Source of the DNA: Sodalis glossinidius str. 'morsitans'
GTDB taxonomy: Bacteria; Pseudomonadota; Gammaproteobacteria; Enterobacterales; Enterobacteriaceae
Reading direction: 5' to 3'
Assembly: GCF_000010085.1 (NCBI RefSeq)
Contig: NC_007712.1
Location: forward strand, 3,286,001 to 3,350,000
Length of the DNA stretch: 64,000 nucleotides
In this document: one piece after another, positions 9,496 to 19,380 of the stretch
How positions within the stretch are numbered: the first letter of the stretch is position 1
How the letters are laid out: every line of letters begins with the position of its first letter
Program-made: the position numbers and the translations under genes
Notes under the pieces: generated by a model
What the model saw: only the letters and a program-made list of their open reading frames with translations
What the model was told of the DNA's origin: nothing
Databases searched by the model: none

Positions 9496-9807
9496 CGGAT
9501 GAAGGACTCTCCCTGCAAGGCACCACCTCGTGAGACGCGCCCGGTGCGTCTGACCTGCTCCGCTGAGCGCCACGGGTGACTTATCCGCGCGGTGGTGCAG
9601 GCCGCTCGACAGCGAGCGTTGCCGCAAGCGTTTCACTGGCAATACCGTACAGGGCGGGCGGTCTCCACTACCCGTGTTTTGCTCAGGGTCCGCCATATGT
9701 GCGATGCCGCAGCGGGGCGCCACCACGGCGGCAAGCAGGAAAAAAGCGTTACACTTCCCCTCAGCGCTCCGGTACACTCGTCCTCTTTTGATACCGTCGA
9801 TCTTCCC
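9496..9807. other. Gap between trxC and tapT, no gene seen
   Basis: About 310 GC-rich bases. The long frames on the minus strand here show no recognisable similarity and only mirror GC-rich codon bias. A promoter for tapT probably lies in the last 60 bases, but no clear hexamers were found. Confidence 0.4.
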
Positions 9808-10588
9808 ATGACCCAAAACGCCGTTCTGGCCTTGCGCCAATTCCGTTTGCAGCAATCGACGAGCCCGTTTCGCGCCCGCGGCTGCCGCGTGCTATGCTGC
9901 GAGCATTGCCTGCTACCGCGCCGGCGCTGTTTATGCGCCACCACTATGCTGCAGCAGACCAGCAGCCGGTTTTGTGGTAATGTTCGATGCCGACCCCTTG
10001 AAACCCAGCAATACCGGCCGATTGATCGCCGATATACTGCCCGCCACACAGGCGTTTCTCTGGTCACGGACCCAACCGGATCCGGCCATGCTGGCGGCGG
10101 TGGCCGATCCGGACCGTCAGCCTTATGTGGTGTTTCCCGCAAGCCATATGCCGGGCGGGCGGCGGGTCGTCAACCATATTCTGCCCGACGCGCGGCCGCC
10201 GCTGTTTATTCTGCTGGACGGTACCTGGCCCGAGGCGGGCAAAATGTTCCGCAAAAGCCCGTGGCTGACGCATTTTCCGGTATTGTCGCTGGAATTGCCC
10301 ACCGTGTCGCAATACGGCCTGCGCGGCAGCCATGGCGAGGGTCACCATTGCACTGCGGAGGTGGCCGCCGCTTTGCTCTTCCAGACGGGTGATCATGCCA
10401 CGGCTGATGCACTAATGGCCCATTTTGCGCTCTTTCGTCATCGTTATCTGGCGGGCAAATCCCATGCGCCGCGCGGATTGTCCCCGTCGTCACAGCAGAA
10501 AGGGAATAAAACGCGTACAATTATCCCGTCAACCAGCGGGGGAGGCAGTGATGAGTTTACGGGGACTGGAGGCGCTGCTGCGGCCTAA
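9808..10588 (+). pseudogene. tapT: TapT (YfiP), DTW-domain tRNA aminocarboxypropyltransferase, frameshifted
   Basis: The frame from ATG 9808 matches TapT for about 55 codons, including the Cys-rich N-terminus (CCEHC..., CLC). The frame is lost at 9972-9977 after SRFC. From there the next frame carries the body of the enzyme: VMFDADPLKPSNTGRL, then the family signature LDGTWPEAGKMFRKSPWL, then RYLAGK. The family DTW motif appears as DGTW. TapT makes acp3U at position 47 of tRNAs. The C-terminal tail after RYLAGK is unlike the family and runs 38 bases into pat. The gene sits between trxC and pat as in E. coli. A single slip event explains the break, so it is probably recent. Confidence 0.87.
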
Positions 10589-13208
10589 ATCGATTGCAGT
10601 GGTTGGTGCGTCGGACACACCCGGCCGCGCCGGCAATCTGATGATGCGCAATCTGCTTGACGGCGGTTTCAGCGGGCCAGTGCTGCCGGTGACGCCGAAA
10701 TACCCGGCGGTCTGCGGCGTGCTCAGTTATCCCTCGGTGGCGGCGCTGCCGCTGCCGCCGGATTTGGCGGTAGTGTGTACCCACGGCCGACGCAATGTGG
10801 ATCTGCTCACCGCTCTGGGCGAACGAGGCTGCAAGACGGCCATCGTGCTGTCGGCGCCGGCGACGCAATTTGACGACCTGCGCGCCTGTGCTCAGCGTTT
10901 CGGCATGCGGTTGCTGGGACCCAACAGTTTGGGGCTGCTAGCGCCGTGGCAGGATCTGAACGCCAGCTTTTCGCCAGTCCCCATCCATCGCGGTAAATTG
11001 GCGTTTATCTCGCAGTCGGCGGCGGTGTCCAATACCGTGCTCGACTGGGCGCAGCAGCGCGCCACCGGGTTTTCCTACTTTATCGCTCTCGGCGACAGCA
11101 TTGATATCTATGTCGACGATATGCTGGATTTTCTAGCGCGCGATGGTAAGACCAGCGCGATACTTCTGCATCTGGAGCATCTCTCCGACGCCCGACGTTT
11201 CCTTTCTGCCGCCCGTGGCGCGGCGCGCAATAAACCGATTCTGGTGATCAAAAGCGGCCGCACCATCCAGGCGCAGCGGCTGCTCAACTACCCTCCCGGC
11301 CGCGATGCCGCCTATGACGCCGCCATTCAACGGGCCGGGCTACTGCGGGTACGCGACACCCACGAACTGTTTTCGGCGGTAGAAACCTTAAGCCATATGA
11401 GCCCCCTGCGCGGCGAACGCTTAATGATCATCAGCAACGGTATTGCGCCCGCCGCGCTGGCGCTGGATGAGCTGTTGCGCCGCCACGGCCGGTTGGCGGA
11501 GCCGGATGACGCCACCCTGGCGGCGCTGGCGCACGCGTTACCGGCGACGTTAACACCCGGCAATCCGCTGGATCTCGCCGACGATGCAACACCGGCGCGT
11601 TACCGCGCCGCGCTGTCGGCGCTATTGGGCAGTAAGGATTTCGATGCGCTGCTGATAATCCATGCTCCGAGCGCCGCCGCGCCCAGCAGCGAAACCGCCC
11701 GCGAGGTGATTGCCACGCTGGCCGATGCCACCCGCTCCGGGCCGGTTAACCTGCTGACCAACTGGAGCGGCGAGTATTCTTCTCAGCAGGCGCGCCGCCT
11801 GTTCACCGAGGCGGGAGTGCCCACCTACCGTACCCCTGAAGGGGCCGTGACAGCCTTTATGCACATGGCGGAATACCGGCGCAATCAGCGGCAACTGATG
11901 GAAACGCCAGCGCTGCCGGCCGGGTTGACCGTCGATGCCGCCCACGTCCACCAGATGATCCGCGAAGCGCTGGATCAGGGCATTACCCGACTGGAAACCC
12001 ACGAAGTCAGGCCCATCGTTAAAGCCTATGGTATCAAGACATTGCCCACCTGGATCGCCGCCGACAGCGACGACGCGGTACGGCTCAGCGAAGGACTCGG
12101 CTATCCGGTGGCGCTAAAACTGCGGTCCGCCGATATCGCGCATAAATCCGACGTGCAGGGGGTGATACTCGCGCTACGCAACGCGGCGGAAGTGGCGCAG
12201 GCGGCCAGCGCGATGCTTGAGCGCGCGGCGATCACCTATCCCATGGCGCGCATTGAAGGGCTGGCGGTACAAAGCATGGCCAGCCGCGCCGGCACGCAGG
12301 AACTACGCATCAGCGTAGAACAAGACTCGGTATTTGGCCCGCTTATCCTGTTAGGCGATGGCGAAAGCGACTGGCGCGCGGGGGCGCCGGTGGCGGTAGC
12401 ATTACCGCCGCTCAATATGGCGCTGGCGCATCATTTGGTGCTACAAGGGTTAAAGATGGGCGCCCTGCGCAACAACCGCCCGCTGTATCCCTTGGATCTA
12501 GCGGCGCTCAGCCAATTGCTGGTGCAAGTCTCCGATCTGGTGGTAAATTGCCCGGAAATCACCGCGCTGAATATCCATCCGCTGCTGGCCTGCGGCAGCG
12601 ATATGACGGCGCTGGATGTCAGCTTGCAATTAAGCGAGTACCACGGCGATCCCGGTGCACGGCTGGCCATCCGCCCCTATCCGCGTCAGCTGGAATCGGT
12701 CGTCACGCTAACCAACGGGCAGCGCTGTTTGTTCCGACCGATTTTGCCGGAAGATGAACCACTGCTGAAAGCCTTCATCGGCCTGGTGACCCGCGAGGAT
12801 CTCTATTACCGCTATTTCAGCGAAATTAGCGAATTTACCCATGAAGATTTGGCATATATGACGCAAATCGACTATGATCGTGAAATGGCGTTTGTGGCTG
12901 TCATACAACAGCAGGATCGTGAAGTTATCATCGGTGTTACCCGCGTCATCGCCGATCCTGACAATACCGATGCGGAATTCACGGTACTGGTACGTTCCGA
13001 TTTGAAAAAACTGGGGCTTGGGCGCATGCTGCTGGAAAAGATGATTGATTACGCCCGCGCCCACGGTCTGCAGCGGTTGACCGCTATCACCATGCCCAAC
13101 AACCGCGGCATGATAACGCTAGCGCGCAAATTAGGGTTTACGGTGGATATTCAATTGCAGGACGGTATCGTCGCGCTGGCTCTGGCGCTGGAACCGGCTA
13201 CAGCATGA
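10551..13208 (+). CDS. patZ: Pat (PatZ/YfiQ), protein lysine acetyltransferase
   Basis: 885 residues, matching E. coli PatZ (886) from MSLRGLEALLRPKSIAVVGAS onward. The start chosen is ATG 10551, eight bases after a GGAGG sequence. The frame stays open further upstream, but that stretch overlaps tapT and lacks family similarity. The N-terminal ~700 residues form an NDP-forming acyl-CoA-synthetase-like region, with a CoA-binding Rossmann part and an ATP-grasp part containing KLRSADIAHKSDVQG. The last ~160 residues form a GNAT domain with the acetyl-CoA loop LGLGRM. In enterics Pat acetylates and inactivates acetyl-CoA synthetase and other enzymes, under CRP control. It is intact although its neighbours on both sides have decayed. 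Confidence 0.95.
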   Translation: MSLRGLEALLRPKSIAVVGASDTPGRAGNLMMRNLLDGGFSGPVLPVTPKYPAVCGVLSYPSVAALPLPPDLAVVCTHGRRNVDLLTALGERGCKTAIVLSAPATQFDDLRACAQRFGMRLLGPNSLGLLAPWQDLNASFSPVPIHRGKLAFISQSAAVSNTVLDWAQQRATGFSYFIALGDSIDIYVDDMLDFLARDGKTSAILLHLEHLSDARRFLSAARGAARNKPILVIKSGRTIQAQRLLNYPPGRDAAYDAAIQRAGLLRVRDTHELFSAVETLSHMSPLRGERLMIISNGIAPAALALDELLRRHGRLAEPDDATLAALAHALPATLTPGNPLDLADDATPARYRAALSALLGSKDFDALLIIHAPSAAAPSSETAREVIATLADATRSGPVNLLTNWSGEYSSQQARRLFTEAGVPTYRTPEGAVTAFMHMAEYRRNQRQLMETPALPAGLTVDAAHVHQMIREALDQGITRLETHEVRPIVKAYGIKTLPTWIAADSDDAVRLSEGLGYPVALKLRSADIAHKSDVQGVILALRNAAEVAQAASAMLERAAITYPMARIEGLAVQSMASRAGTQELRISVEQDSVFGPLILLGDGESDWRAGAPVAVALPPLNMALAHHLVLQGLKMGALRNNRPLYPLDLAALSQLLVQVSDLVVNCPEITALNIHPLLACGSDMTALDVSLQLSEYHGDPGARLAIRPYPRQLESVVTLTNGQRCLFRPILPEDEPLLKAFIGLVTREDLYYRYFSEISEFTHEDLAYMTQIDYDREMAFVAVIQQQDREVIIGVTRVIADPDNTDAEFTVLVRSDLKKLGLGRMLLEKMIDYARAHGLQRLTAITMPNNRGMITLARKLGFTVDIQLQDGIVALALALEPATA

Positions 13209-13356
13209 ATTCCGCCGATAGCGGGCAAGGATTAGCCGGGCAGTTGAAACATGCCCACAATCAACAGAAGTAGTGATATTATGATCGATTCAACGCAAAT
13301 ATTTGTTTGCATAGGGTCATTCCAACCTTCGATGATAAGAGAAGAAGCGCACTGTG

Positions 13357-14712
13357 ATGTTGTCAACTTCTAAACGCAGTAAACACCAACAACACCTTGC
13401 ACAACTGCCAAAAATCCCTCAGACGGTTGCAGATGTTAAAACGCTTTACAGCCCTGAAGATTTCTATCATGCGCTCATACAGGCCATCGCCGGCGCCCGG
13501 CGACGAATCTATCTGGTCGCATTGTATCTGGAGCAGGATCAGGGCGGTCAACGAGTGCTTGAAGCCGTTTATGACGCCAAACGTAACGATCCATCGCTGG
13601 ATGTAGCGATTCTGGTTGACTGGCACCGGGCGCAACGCGGTCGTATCGGTGCCGCCGCCGCTGATACCAATGCCGACTGGTACTGCCGTATGGCGCAAGC
13701 GCATCCCGGCGTGGACGTGCCGGTCTTCGGCGTACCAGTCAATACCCGCGAAGCGCTGGGCGTCCTGCACTTGAAAGGCTTTATTATCGACGCCCAGGTG
13801 ATTTACAGCGGCGCCAGCCTGAACGATGTTTATCTGCATCAGCAGGATAAATATCGCTACGATCGTTACCAGATTATCCGTAATCCCTCCCTGGCCGACA
13901 CGCTACTTGCCTACATCAAACAACAATTGCTCACGGCGCCGGCGGTAAACCGGCTGGATAACGTCGCCCGGCCAAAAAGCCTCGAGATCAAAAATGATAC
14001 CCGCCTGTTTCGCCAAACCCTGCGTGAAACCGGCTATCGCTATCAAGGTGAAGCAGGTCCGAATGAATTGGCCATTACCCCGTTAGTGGGATTGGGCAAG
14101 CAAAGCCCGCTGAACAAAACGATTCATCATTTACTGTGTTCCACCCGCGACACCTTGACGCTGTGTACGCCCTATTTCAACTTACCGGCTCTGCTGGTGC
14201 GGGATTTAATCGGTCTGCTGCGTCTGGGCAGGCAGGTGGAAATCATTGTCGGCGATAAGACCGCCAACGATTTTTATATCCCTGAAGATCAGCAGTTCAA
14301 GATTATCAGCGCCCTGCCGTATTTGTACGAAATCAATTTGCGCCGTTTTCTTAGCCGCCTGCAGCGGTATGTGGACAACGGTCAATTGGTGGTACGTCTG
14401 TGGAAGGACGACGACAACAGTTACCATTTGAAAGGCGTATGGGTAGACGAGGAGTGGCAATTGCTGACCGGCAATAACCTCAACCCGCGTGCCTGGCGGC
14501 TTGATTTGGAAAATGCGCTGCTTATTCACGATCCCGCACAGGCGTTGCACCCGCAGCGTGAGAAAGAGCTCAACCGGATCCGCACCCACACCCAGGTAGT
14601 GCGGCATTTTACCGAACTTGAGAGCATCGCCGATTATCCGGTTAAAGTCCGCAAGCTTATCCGCCGATTGCGTCGGATCCGCATTGACCGTTTAATTAGC
14701 CGGATCCTCTAA
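13357..14712 (+). CDS. pssA: PssA, CDP-diacylglycerol-serine O-phosphatidyltransferase
   Basis: 451 residues, the same length as E. coli PssA. The start is ATG 13357, since the protein similarity begins at MLSTSKRSKHQQHLAQLPK; a GTG one codon earlier is less likely. Two phospholipase-D-type HKD motifs are visible: HLKGFIID (138-145) with the downstream SGASLND, and HLKGVWVD with TGNNLNPRAW in the C-terminal half. The basic C-terminus (RKLIRRLRRIRIDRL) fits a ribosome- and membrane-associated enzyme. PssA makes phosphatidylserine, the precursor of phosphatidylethanolamine, and is essential for normal membranes, consistent with its intact state. It follows pat, as in E. coli. Confidence 0.96.
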   Translation: MLSTSKRSKHQQHLAQLPKIPQTVADVKTLYSPEDFYHALIQAIAGARRRIYLVALYLEQDQGGQRVLEAVYDAKRNDPSLDVAILVDWHRAQRGRIGAAAADTNADWYCRMAQAHPGVDVPVFGVPVNTREALGVLHLKGFIIDAQVIYSGASLNDVYLHQQDKYRYDRYQIIRNPSLADTLLAYIKQQLLTAPAVNRLDNVARPKSLEIKNDTRLFRQTLRETGYRYQGEAGPNELAITPLVGLGKQSPLNKTIHHLLCSTRDTLTLCTPYFNLPALLVRDLIGLLRLGRQVEIIVGDKTANDFYIPEDQQFKIISALPYLYEINLRRFLSRLQRYVDNGQLVVRLWKDDDNSYHLKGVWVDEEWQLLTGNNLNPRAWRLDLENALLIHDPAQALHPQREKELNRIRTHTQVVRHFTELESIADYPVKVRKLIRRLRRIRIDRLISRIL

Positions 14713-14783
14713 ACCGAGATGCCCTCTCCCGGCGGCGACGCTTTCTGGAGCGTTATGTCGCCAGTGCCAGCAGGAACCCATTG

Positions 14784-15128
14784 ATGCATAGAGGCCGCCG
14801 TTTATCGTTACCCGTGTTGTGGCTGTTACCACTGCTGTGGTGCACAGGCTGCAGCCACCTGGCACAGGACAATTGGACCGGTCGCGACAAGACCCAGCAC
14901 TTTGTTGGCTCTGCCCTGCTGGCGGTGGCCGGCAGCGCGATCGCCGAGCATCAATCGGCCTCGCCCGCACACAGTCGTAATATTGGTTTTGAGCTGTCTA
15001 TCACCTTCGGCGCGCTAAAAGAGGCCTGAGACAGCCGGCCCGGAGGCACCGGCTGGAGCTGGAAGGACTTTACCTGGGACGTTGCCGGCGCCGCCGCCGG
15101 CTACAGCCTGTATGCCCTGAGCAACTAG
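14784..15128 (+). pseudogene. yfiM: YfiM-like lipoprotein, nonsense codon
   Basis: From ATG 14784 the frame encodes a lipoprotein signal (LLWCTGC) followed by SHLAQDNWTGRDKTQHFVGSA, resembling E. coli YfiM. It stops at TGA 15027-15029. The same frame then continues DSRPGGTGWSWKDFTWDVAGAAAGYSLYALSN to a TAG at 15126-15128. Family members have a Trp before DSRP, so TGG became TGA. No function is established for YfiM. A truncated lipoprotein could still be made and anchored, but the conserved C-terminal segment would be lost. It lies directly downstream of pssA, as in E. coli. Confidence 0.8.
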
Positions 15129-15288
15129 CCTATCACCGCTATGTACCGCACGGCGGATGATGACCCTCCCTCTTTCCCGTTGCATCATCAGGTTGGCGCG
15201 TTAATTCTTTCCCCCGGCGCTCGCGGCGTTAATTCCGGCGGGCCAGCCTGAGACACCGGTGGGTCGCGTTCCCGGCGGATGCCTTTGG

Positions 15289-16004
15289 TTAATTCCCCTC
15301 TGGCACGATGTTAGCGGCGACGATTGCAGAGACAAAACGCGCCGTTATCTGCTGCGGACGGGTAATAGCCCCGCCCACCACACCGCATGACAGCCCAATG
15401 CCAGGCAACGTGCCGCCATTTCCGGCGTCAATACATTACCTTCGGCGATAACCGGTCGGCTGACCGCCGCCAGCACCTCGCGCAGGAAAGCAAAATCCTG
15501 CTCGGCCAGCATCCGCCCCCGGCTCTCTTCGGTATAACAATAAAGCGTCATGCCAATGACATCAAAACCCAGTTGTTCGGCCTGACGCGCTTGGGCCACG
15601 CTTGCAATGTCGGCCATCAACAGCAAATCAGGATACTGTCGCCGACAATAGGCCACTTGCCGGGCCAGCGAGCCGCCGGCGGAACGCGGCTTGTCGGTGG
15701 CGTCCATTGCAATCATTGGCGGCCGGGCCGCCATCAGCTCATCAACCTCCCGCTCCGTGGCGGTGATGAACACCTCGCTATCGGGATAATCCCGCTTGAT
15801 GATAGCGATAACAGGCAGCGCGACCTGCTGTTGGATAGCCACCACATCCGCCAGACCGTTGGCGCGGACTGCCGCCGCTCCCCCCTGTTGTGCCGCCAGC
15901 GCCATACGCGCCATTATCGATGCACCGTGCAGCGGCTCCTGCTCCAGCGCCTGGCACGACACCACCAGTTTCCCTTTAATCGTCGTCAGCATAGACTCAG
16001 TCAT
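15289..16004 (-). pseudogene. nanE: NanE-like N-acetylmannosamine-6-phosphate 2-epimerase, C-terminal frameshift
   Basis: TIM-barrel protein similar to NanE: LVVSCQA at the N-terminus, IIKRDYPDSEVFITAT, IAMDATDKPR and RPVIAEGNVLTPE. The ATG at 16004 overlaps the stop of the upstream PTS gene (ATGA), showing co-transcription. Near 15375-15387 one G is missing from a GTG-rich run. The expected phosphate-binding end HAVVVGGAITRPQQIT is therefore read out of frame, and the open frame stops early at 15345. The natural terminator of the original frame is at 15289-15291. NanE converts ManNAc-6-P to GlcNAc-6-P in sialic acid catabolism. Losing the phosphate-binding loop should inactivate it. Similarity to E. 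coli NanE is moderate. Confidence 0.8.
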
Positions 16005-17049
16005 GACGCAATCGCTTCCTCTATTTCATTTTTAATCACCGTGACATGAGGGCCGAATATCACCTGCACCCTATTACCACATTTAATCACACCACGGGCG
16101 CCGCTTTGCGTCAGCATCGCTTCATCCACCTCTTGCGGGGACCGCACCGTGACCCGCAAACGGGTCGCACAACAATCCAGCTCTTCAATATTCTCCCGCC
16201 CGCCCAGCGCTTTAATAATCGTTTCCGCCCGCTGACTGCTGACCACCGATTCGCTTACGGCAGCCATGTCTTCCCTGCCGGGCGTTTTAAAATCAAAATG
16301 GCGAATCAGATAACGGAAGGAGAAGTAGTAAATCAGAAACCAGGGAACGCCCACTACCGGCACCCATAACCAATGGGTTTTCGCCTCGACCTGCAAAACG
16401 CCGAACAAGATAAAGTCGATAAAGCCACCGGAGAAAGTTTGGCCAATGGTAATGTGCAGGATATGGGCCAGCATAAACGCCTCGAGCACGACATGCAGCA
16501 CATACAGCGCCGGAGCGATAAACAGAAATGAAAACTCGATAGGTTCGGTAATGCCGGTCAAAAAGGAGGTGAGCGCCGCCAACAGCAATAACCCGCCCAC
16601 CCGCTTGCGGTTTTCCGGCCGCGCCGCATGATACATCGCCAGACACGCGCCGAGCAGTCCAAACATCATGGTAATAAAACGCCCGGACATAAAACGCGCC
16701 GTACCAATATAATAATGCGGGGTGTTGGGATCCGCCAGCTGCGCGAAAAAGATGCGCTGGGTGCCTTCATAAAGCTGACCGTTTATCACCTCACTGCCGC
16801 CAAGCGCCGTAGTCCAGAAGGGCAAATAGAAAATATGATGTAATCCAAACAGCCCAAGCATATGCAGTACAAAGCCATAAATAAACGTACCCAAATATCC
16901 GGTGGCATCGACCAGGCCGCCGAGACTGAAAATAATTTTCTGACACCAGGGCCACACAACCATCATCACCGCGCCGACAATAATTGCGGCAAAAGAGCAA
17001 ACAATCGGCACGAAACGCGAGCCGCCGAAGAAACCGAGGAACTGCGACA
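16001..17049 (-). pseudogene. PTS IICB component of the glucose/GlcNAc superfamily, N-terminally truncated
   Basis: About 350 codons of a PTS permease lacking roughly the first 120-130 residues of the IIC domain. Visible parts are the membrane domain (GGSRFVPIVCSFAAIIVGAVM..., FLTGITEPIEFSFLFIAPALYVLH) and a C-terminal IIB domain with the phosphocysteine motif LDCCATRLRV. The ITEP sequence is the typical sugar-binding signature of this family. The 5' end is fused in frame to a nucleotidyltransferase remnant at about 17050, so the open frame continues to 17323 although the protein is a deletion chimera. Coupling to nanE suggests an amino sugar such as ManNAc or GlcNAc as substrate (inference). 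Without the N-terminal helices it cannot be a complete permease. Confidence 0.82.
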
Positions 17050-17558
17050 CGGCATTGCTGCTAATGGAAATTTTCTCGGCGGCTTCGACAACCTGCTTAT
17101 CCGCATTCAATCTAACAAAAGACCATTTTGGATGCACAGACTCAAAAGAAAGAACGCCCGCGTCAGCCTGTTGGCTGCGGAAATACTCGATAATACTTTG
17201 CAGATCATCCTTGATATAATGATCGGCAGACGAAATGATCAGTTCCGCCTCCAAATCCAGCTCATCAACACCCATGAGACAGCTACACACGGCGCCTTTA
17301 GTATCACCCTGTAAAGCGTACAATTATGCCCGTCGAATCACTAATAGTCTCTATCAGCGTTTTAAGACCCAGTTCTTTAAGTCTAACCTGTGGGATGATA
17401 AATATTTTTCTAGCTTCTTCCTTCAAGGTGTCAAAGATGTCCTGGGAATACTCCAATAGCGTTCTGTTTGCAACCTCAGTTAAAATTTTCGGATAGATGA
17501 AATCATCAGACGTTTCGTAAAGACTTTGACCACACATTGGTATGATGATATTGATCAT
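17050..17558 (-). pseudogene. Sugar-phosphate nucleotidyltransferase remnant, frameshifted and C-terminally deleted
   Basis: From ATG 17558 the sequence reads MINIIIPMCGQ..., then YPKILTEV..., typical of the N-terminal nucleotide-binding part of NTP-transferases in capsule and lipopolysaccharide clusters. One extra base near 17320 shifts the frame. The next frame continues with GDTKGAVCSCLMG and ISSADHYIKDD, the DxD-like region of such enzymes. At about 17050, after ISSNAV, the sequence switches abruptly to PTS permease sequence, so the C-terminal half is deleted. Composition is AT-rich, unlike the flanking chromosome. The sugar or alditol substrate cannot be told. Confidence 0.75.
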
Positions 17559-17562
17559 TGTG

Positions 17563-18214
17563 TTAAGACCCTTCTACACTTAAGATAAATTTTTTAATAT
17601 TATCAAAGTTGACGTCATAAACGGTGTCGACCTCAAGCACATGCGCACCACTGACGCGAGCTGCCTTTATGCCGTTTTCATTATCCTCAACAATCACACA
17701 TTCTTGCGGCATTAGATTCAAAGTGGAGATCGCTTTATTATACATTTCAGGATCAGGCTTACCTTTAACCACATCTTGATTAGATATAGTGAATTCTAAG
17801 TACTGTGCCAAATGCGCTTTATCCATCATCACTTCAATTGAATTCTTGATGAAATTGTATACAACAGCAAGCCTATAGTCTTCACGTTGCAAACTCGATA
17901 AAGCATATTCATGGTGGAACATAGGTTTGCAAAAATTGTTGACTATTTCCATCGTATATTTTCGTTTCATCATCATTGATGAATTCGTGCAATGATTGGG
18001 AAAGACCTTTATCTCGACTCAGCATGATAAGTTTATCTTTCGTCGACAACCCATCGTAAACGATCTGATGTTCCTGTCTAGTGATTTCTAACCCAAAAAG
18101 ATTGAGCGCTTTATTGAGTGCATCATAGTGCCAGTCCTTTGCTTCAATAAGCATACCATCCATATCAAAAATGACAGCTTTGATTTTAGTTACAATAGAA
18201 AAACCTCGTTGCAT
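17563..18214 (-). pseudogene. HAD-superfamily phosphatase remnant (beta-phosphoglucomutase/phosphatase-like)
   Basis: The first half contains HAD motif I (KAVIFDMDGML) and an alpha-helical cap. The frame is lost in an ATGATGATG run near 17970-17985. The second half, in another frame, carries the lysine motif (VVKGKPDPEMYNKA) and motif IV (CVIVEDNENGIKAA). Together they make a full-length HAD-IA phosphatase of about 215 residues. The start is uncertain; ATG 18214 is the nearest plausible one and overlaps the end of the upstream GDPD-like remnant. It lies between GDPD-like and nucleotidyltransferase remnants in the same AT-rich cluster. The substrate is unknown, but a sugar or polyol phosphate is likely from the family. 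Confidence 0.78.
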
Positions 18215-18829
18215 CTTCAGATAAGTCAATGCATAAAAGAAAGTTTTTTGATAACAAGATGCTATCAGGCAGCCGCTTAATTATCTCCCAGACGGGGAAA
18301 TGCGCCCGGGCATGAAGCTCCGGAGACACCAAACAGAATTTTTTATTACAAATTAGCAATGAGATAATAAGCGCTTCATCTAATATCGTTTCCTTAAAAC
18401 CATCAAGCCAAACCCTTGCTGCATCTTCCAGAAGAGCAAATTCAGGTTCATATTTGCTAAAGCGAATAAAAAACTTTAAGCCCTCATTCTTGTAAGTGAG
18501 AAGATCAGGAATAGACATATCAAAAAGAAAATAGTTTTGGATATGATAGTAATTTAATTTTTCTCTAACAAGCTTCTGTAATCCATCAGCCTTAAAATTT
18601 AGCGCTAACGTGGGGCGGTATTGAAATTTACTACTATTGTATAGACTGAATAATACATCTACTGCGATAGCGCTTGAGTCAGGCATATCATGACTGATGA
18701 CAAGTTAGCCATTAACATAACTCAGGTCAGTTTCAGTGCCATAACCAAGTTCAAACGAACGACGGAACGCAGCCGTGCTGTTTTTCTTAGCAGGCCTTTC
18801 CAGTATCCACGATGAGACAATATTTCCAT
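18186..18829 (-). pseudogene. Glycerophosphodiester-phosphodiesterase-like protein remnant
   Basis: Read from ATG 18829: EILSHRGYWK, then a frameshift near 18800, then FELGYGTETDLSYVNG, a TAA stop (probably from CAA), then LVISHDMPD and an open frame to the stop at 18186-18188. The HRG, ExD and HD elements are those of the GDPD TIM-barrel family. The rest of the frame (KNEGLKFFIRFSKYEPE..., CLVSPELHAR) continues the barrel. One frameshift and one nonsense codon make it non-functional. It is strongly AT-rich. Such GDPD-like proteins accompany nucleotidyltransferase and HAD genes in some capsule loci, which is the context here, but the product's role is not known to me. Confidence 0.72.
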
Positions 18830-18865
18830 AACATCCTTTCAAATCAATATCCGTGTGATTGAATT

Positions 18866-19061
18866 TCAACGCGATGTGTAGAGTCTAATAGCATCATCAA
18901 CGTTACCATCAAAAACAACACTACCATGTTCTATGATTATTGCTTTATTGTAAATAGCAGCCACCTGATTCAAATCATGGCTTACAAATACTACCGTCTT
19001 TTTATTTTTCTTAATTTTATTAATCTTACGCAAACATTTAGTTTGAAAATTTGAGTCACCT
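18866..19061 (-). pseudogene. C-terminal fragment of a polysaccharide-export ABC transporter ATPase
   Basis: Translation of the minus strand ending at TGA 18866-18868 gives GDSNFQTKC...KKTVVFVSHDLNQVAAIYNKAIIIEHG...DGNVDDAIRLYTSR. This is the D-loop region, the switch histidine (SHD) and the C-terminal strand pair of KpsT/TagH-like ATPases, which export capsule, O-antigen or teichoic acid. Walker A, the signature and Walker B are missing: sequence upstream of about 19061 is unrelated, so a deletion removed the front. It heads the AT-rich minus-strand cluster and indicates that the cluster served a surface polysaccharide. Confidence 0.72.
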
Positions 19062-19350
19062 ACTCACAAAGGTGGTTACCGGTAGGTGTGCTGGAAGCTC
19101 GACTATCTGCCTCTCATGTGAACACGCCGGGGCGATTTCCCTTCTTATAAGAGGCGATGGCTCGGGGTTGCGGGCTGTGTTTACGCGAACGCCCTGCCCG
19201 CGTTTTTTTTGTTTATTTTTTTGCCGATAGCGTTGGCACGCGGAGTGGAAATAGATCTCACGGAAGCTAGCCTGTCATCGCTTAACACTCTATGCACAGA
19301 CTCCGAAGGACAAATGCCGCTGGGTTACGCTGCGCTATTTCTCTTGGGAC

Positions 19351-19380
19351 AAAAAAAGCCCTCTACATACGCAGAGGGCT
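19351..19380 (-). terminator. Distal rrn terminator
   Basis: On the minus strand an 8-bp stem AGCCCTCT/AGAGGGCT with an 8-base loop is followed by a run of seven T. It has the same stem as the proximal terminator at 19724. Confidence 0.8.

Noticed and set aside
10425..10550. Upstream extension of pat
   Set aside because: The open frame continues, but similarity to PatZ and a GGAGG RBS both point to ATG 10551; the extension overlaps tapT.
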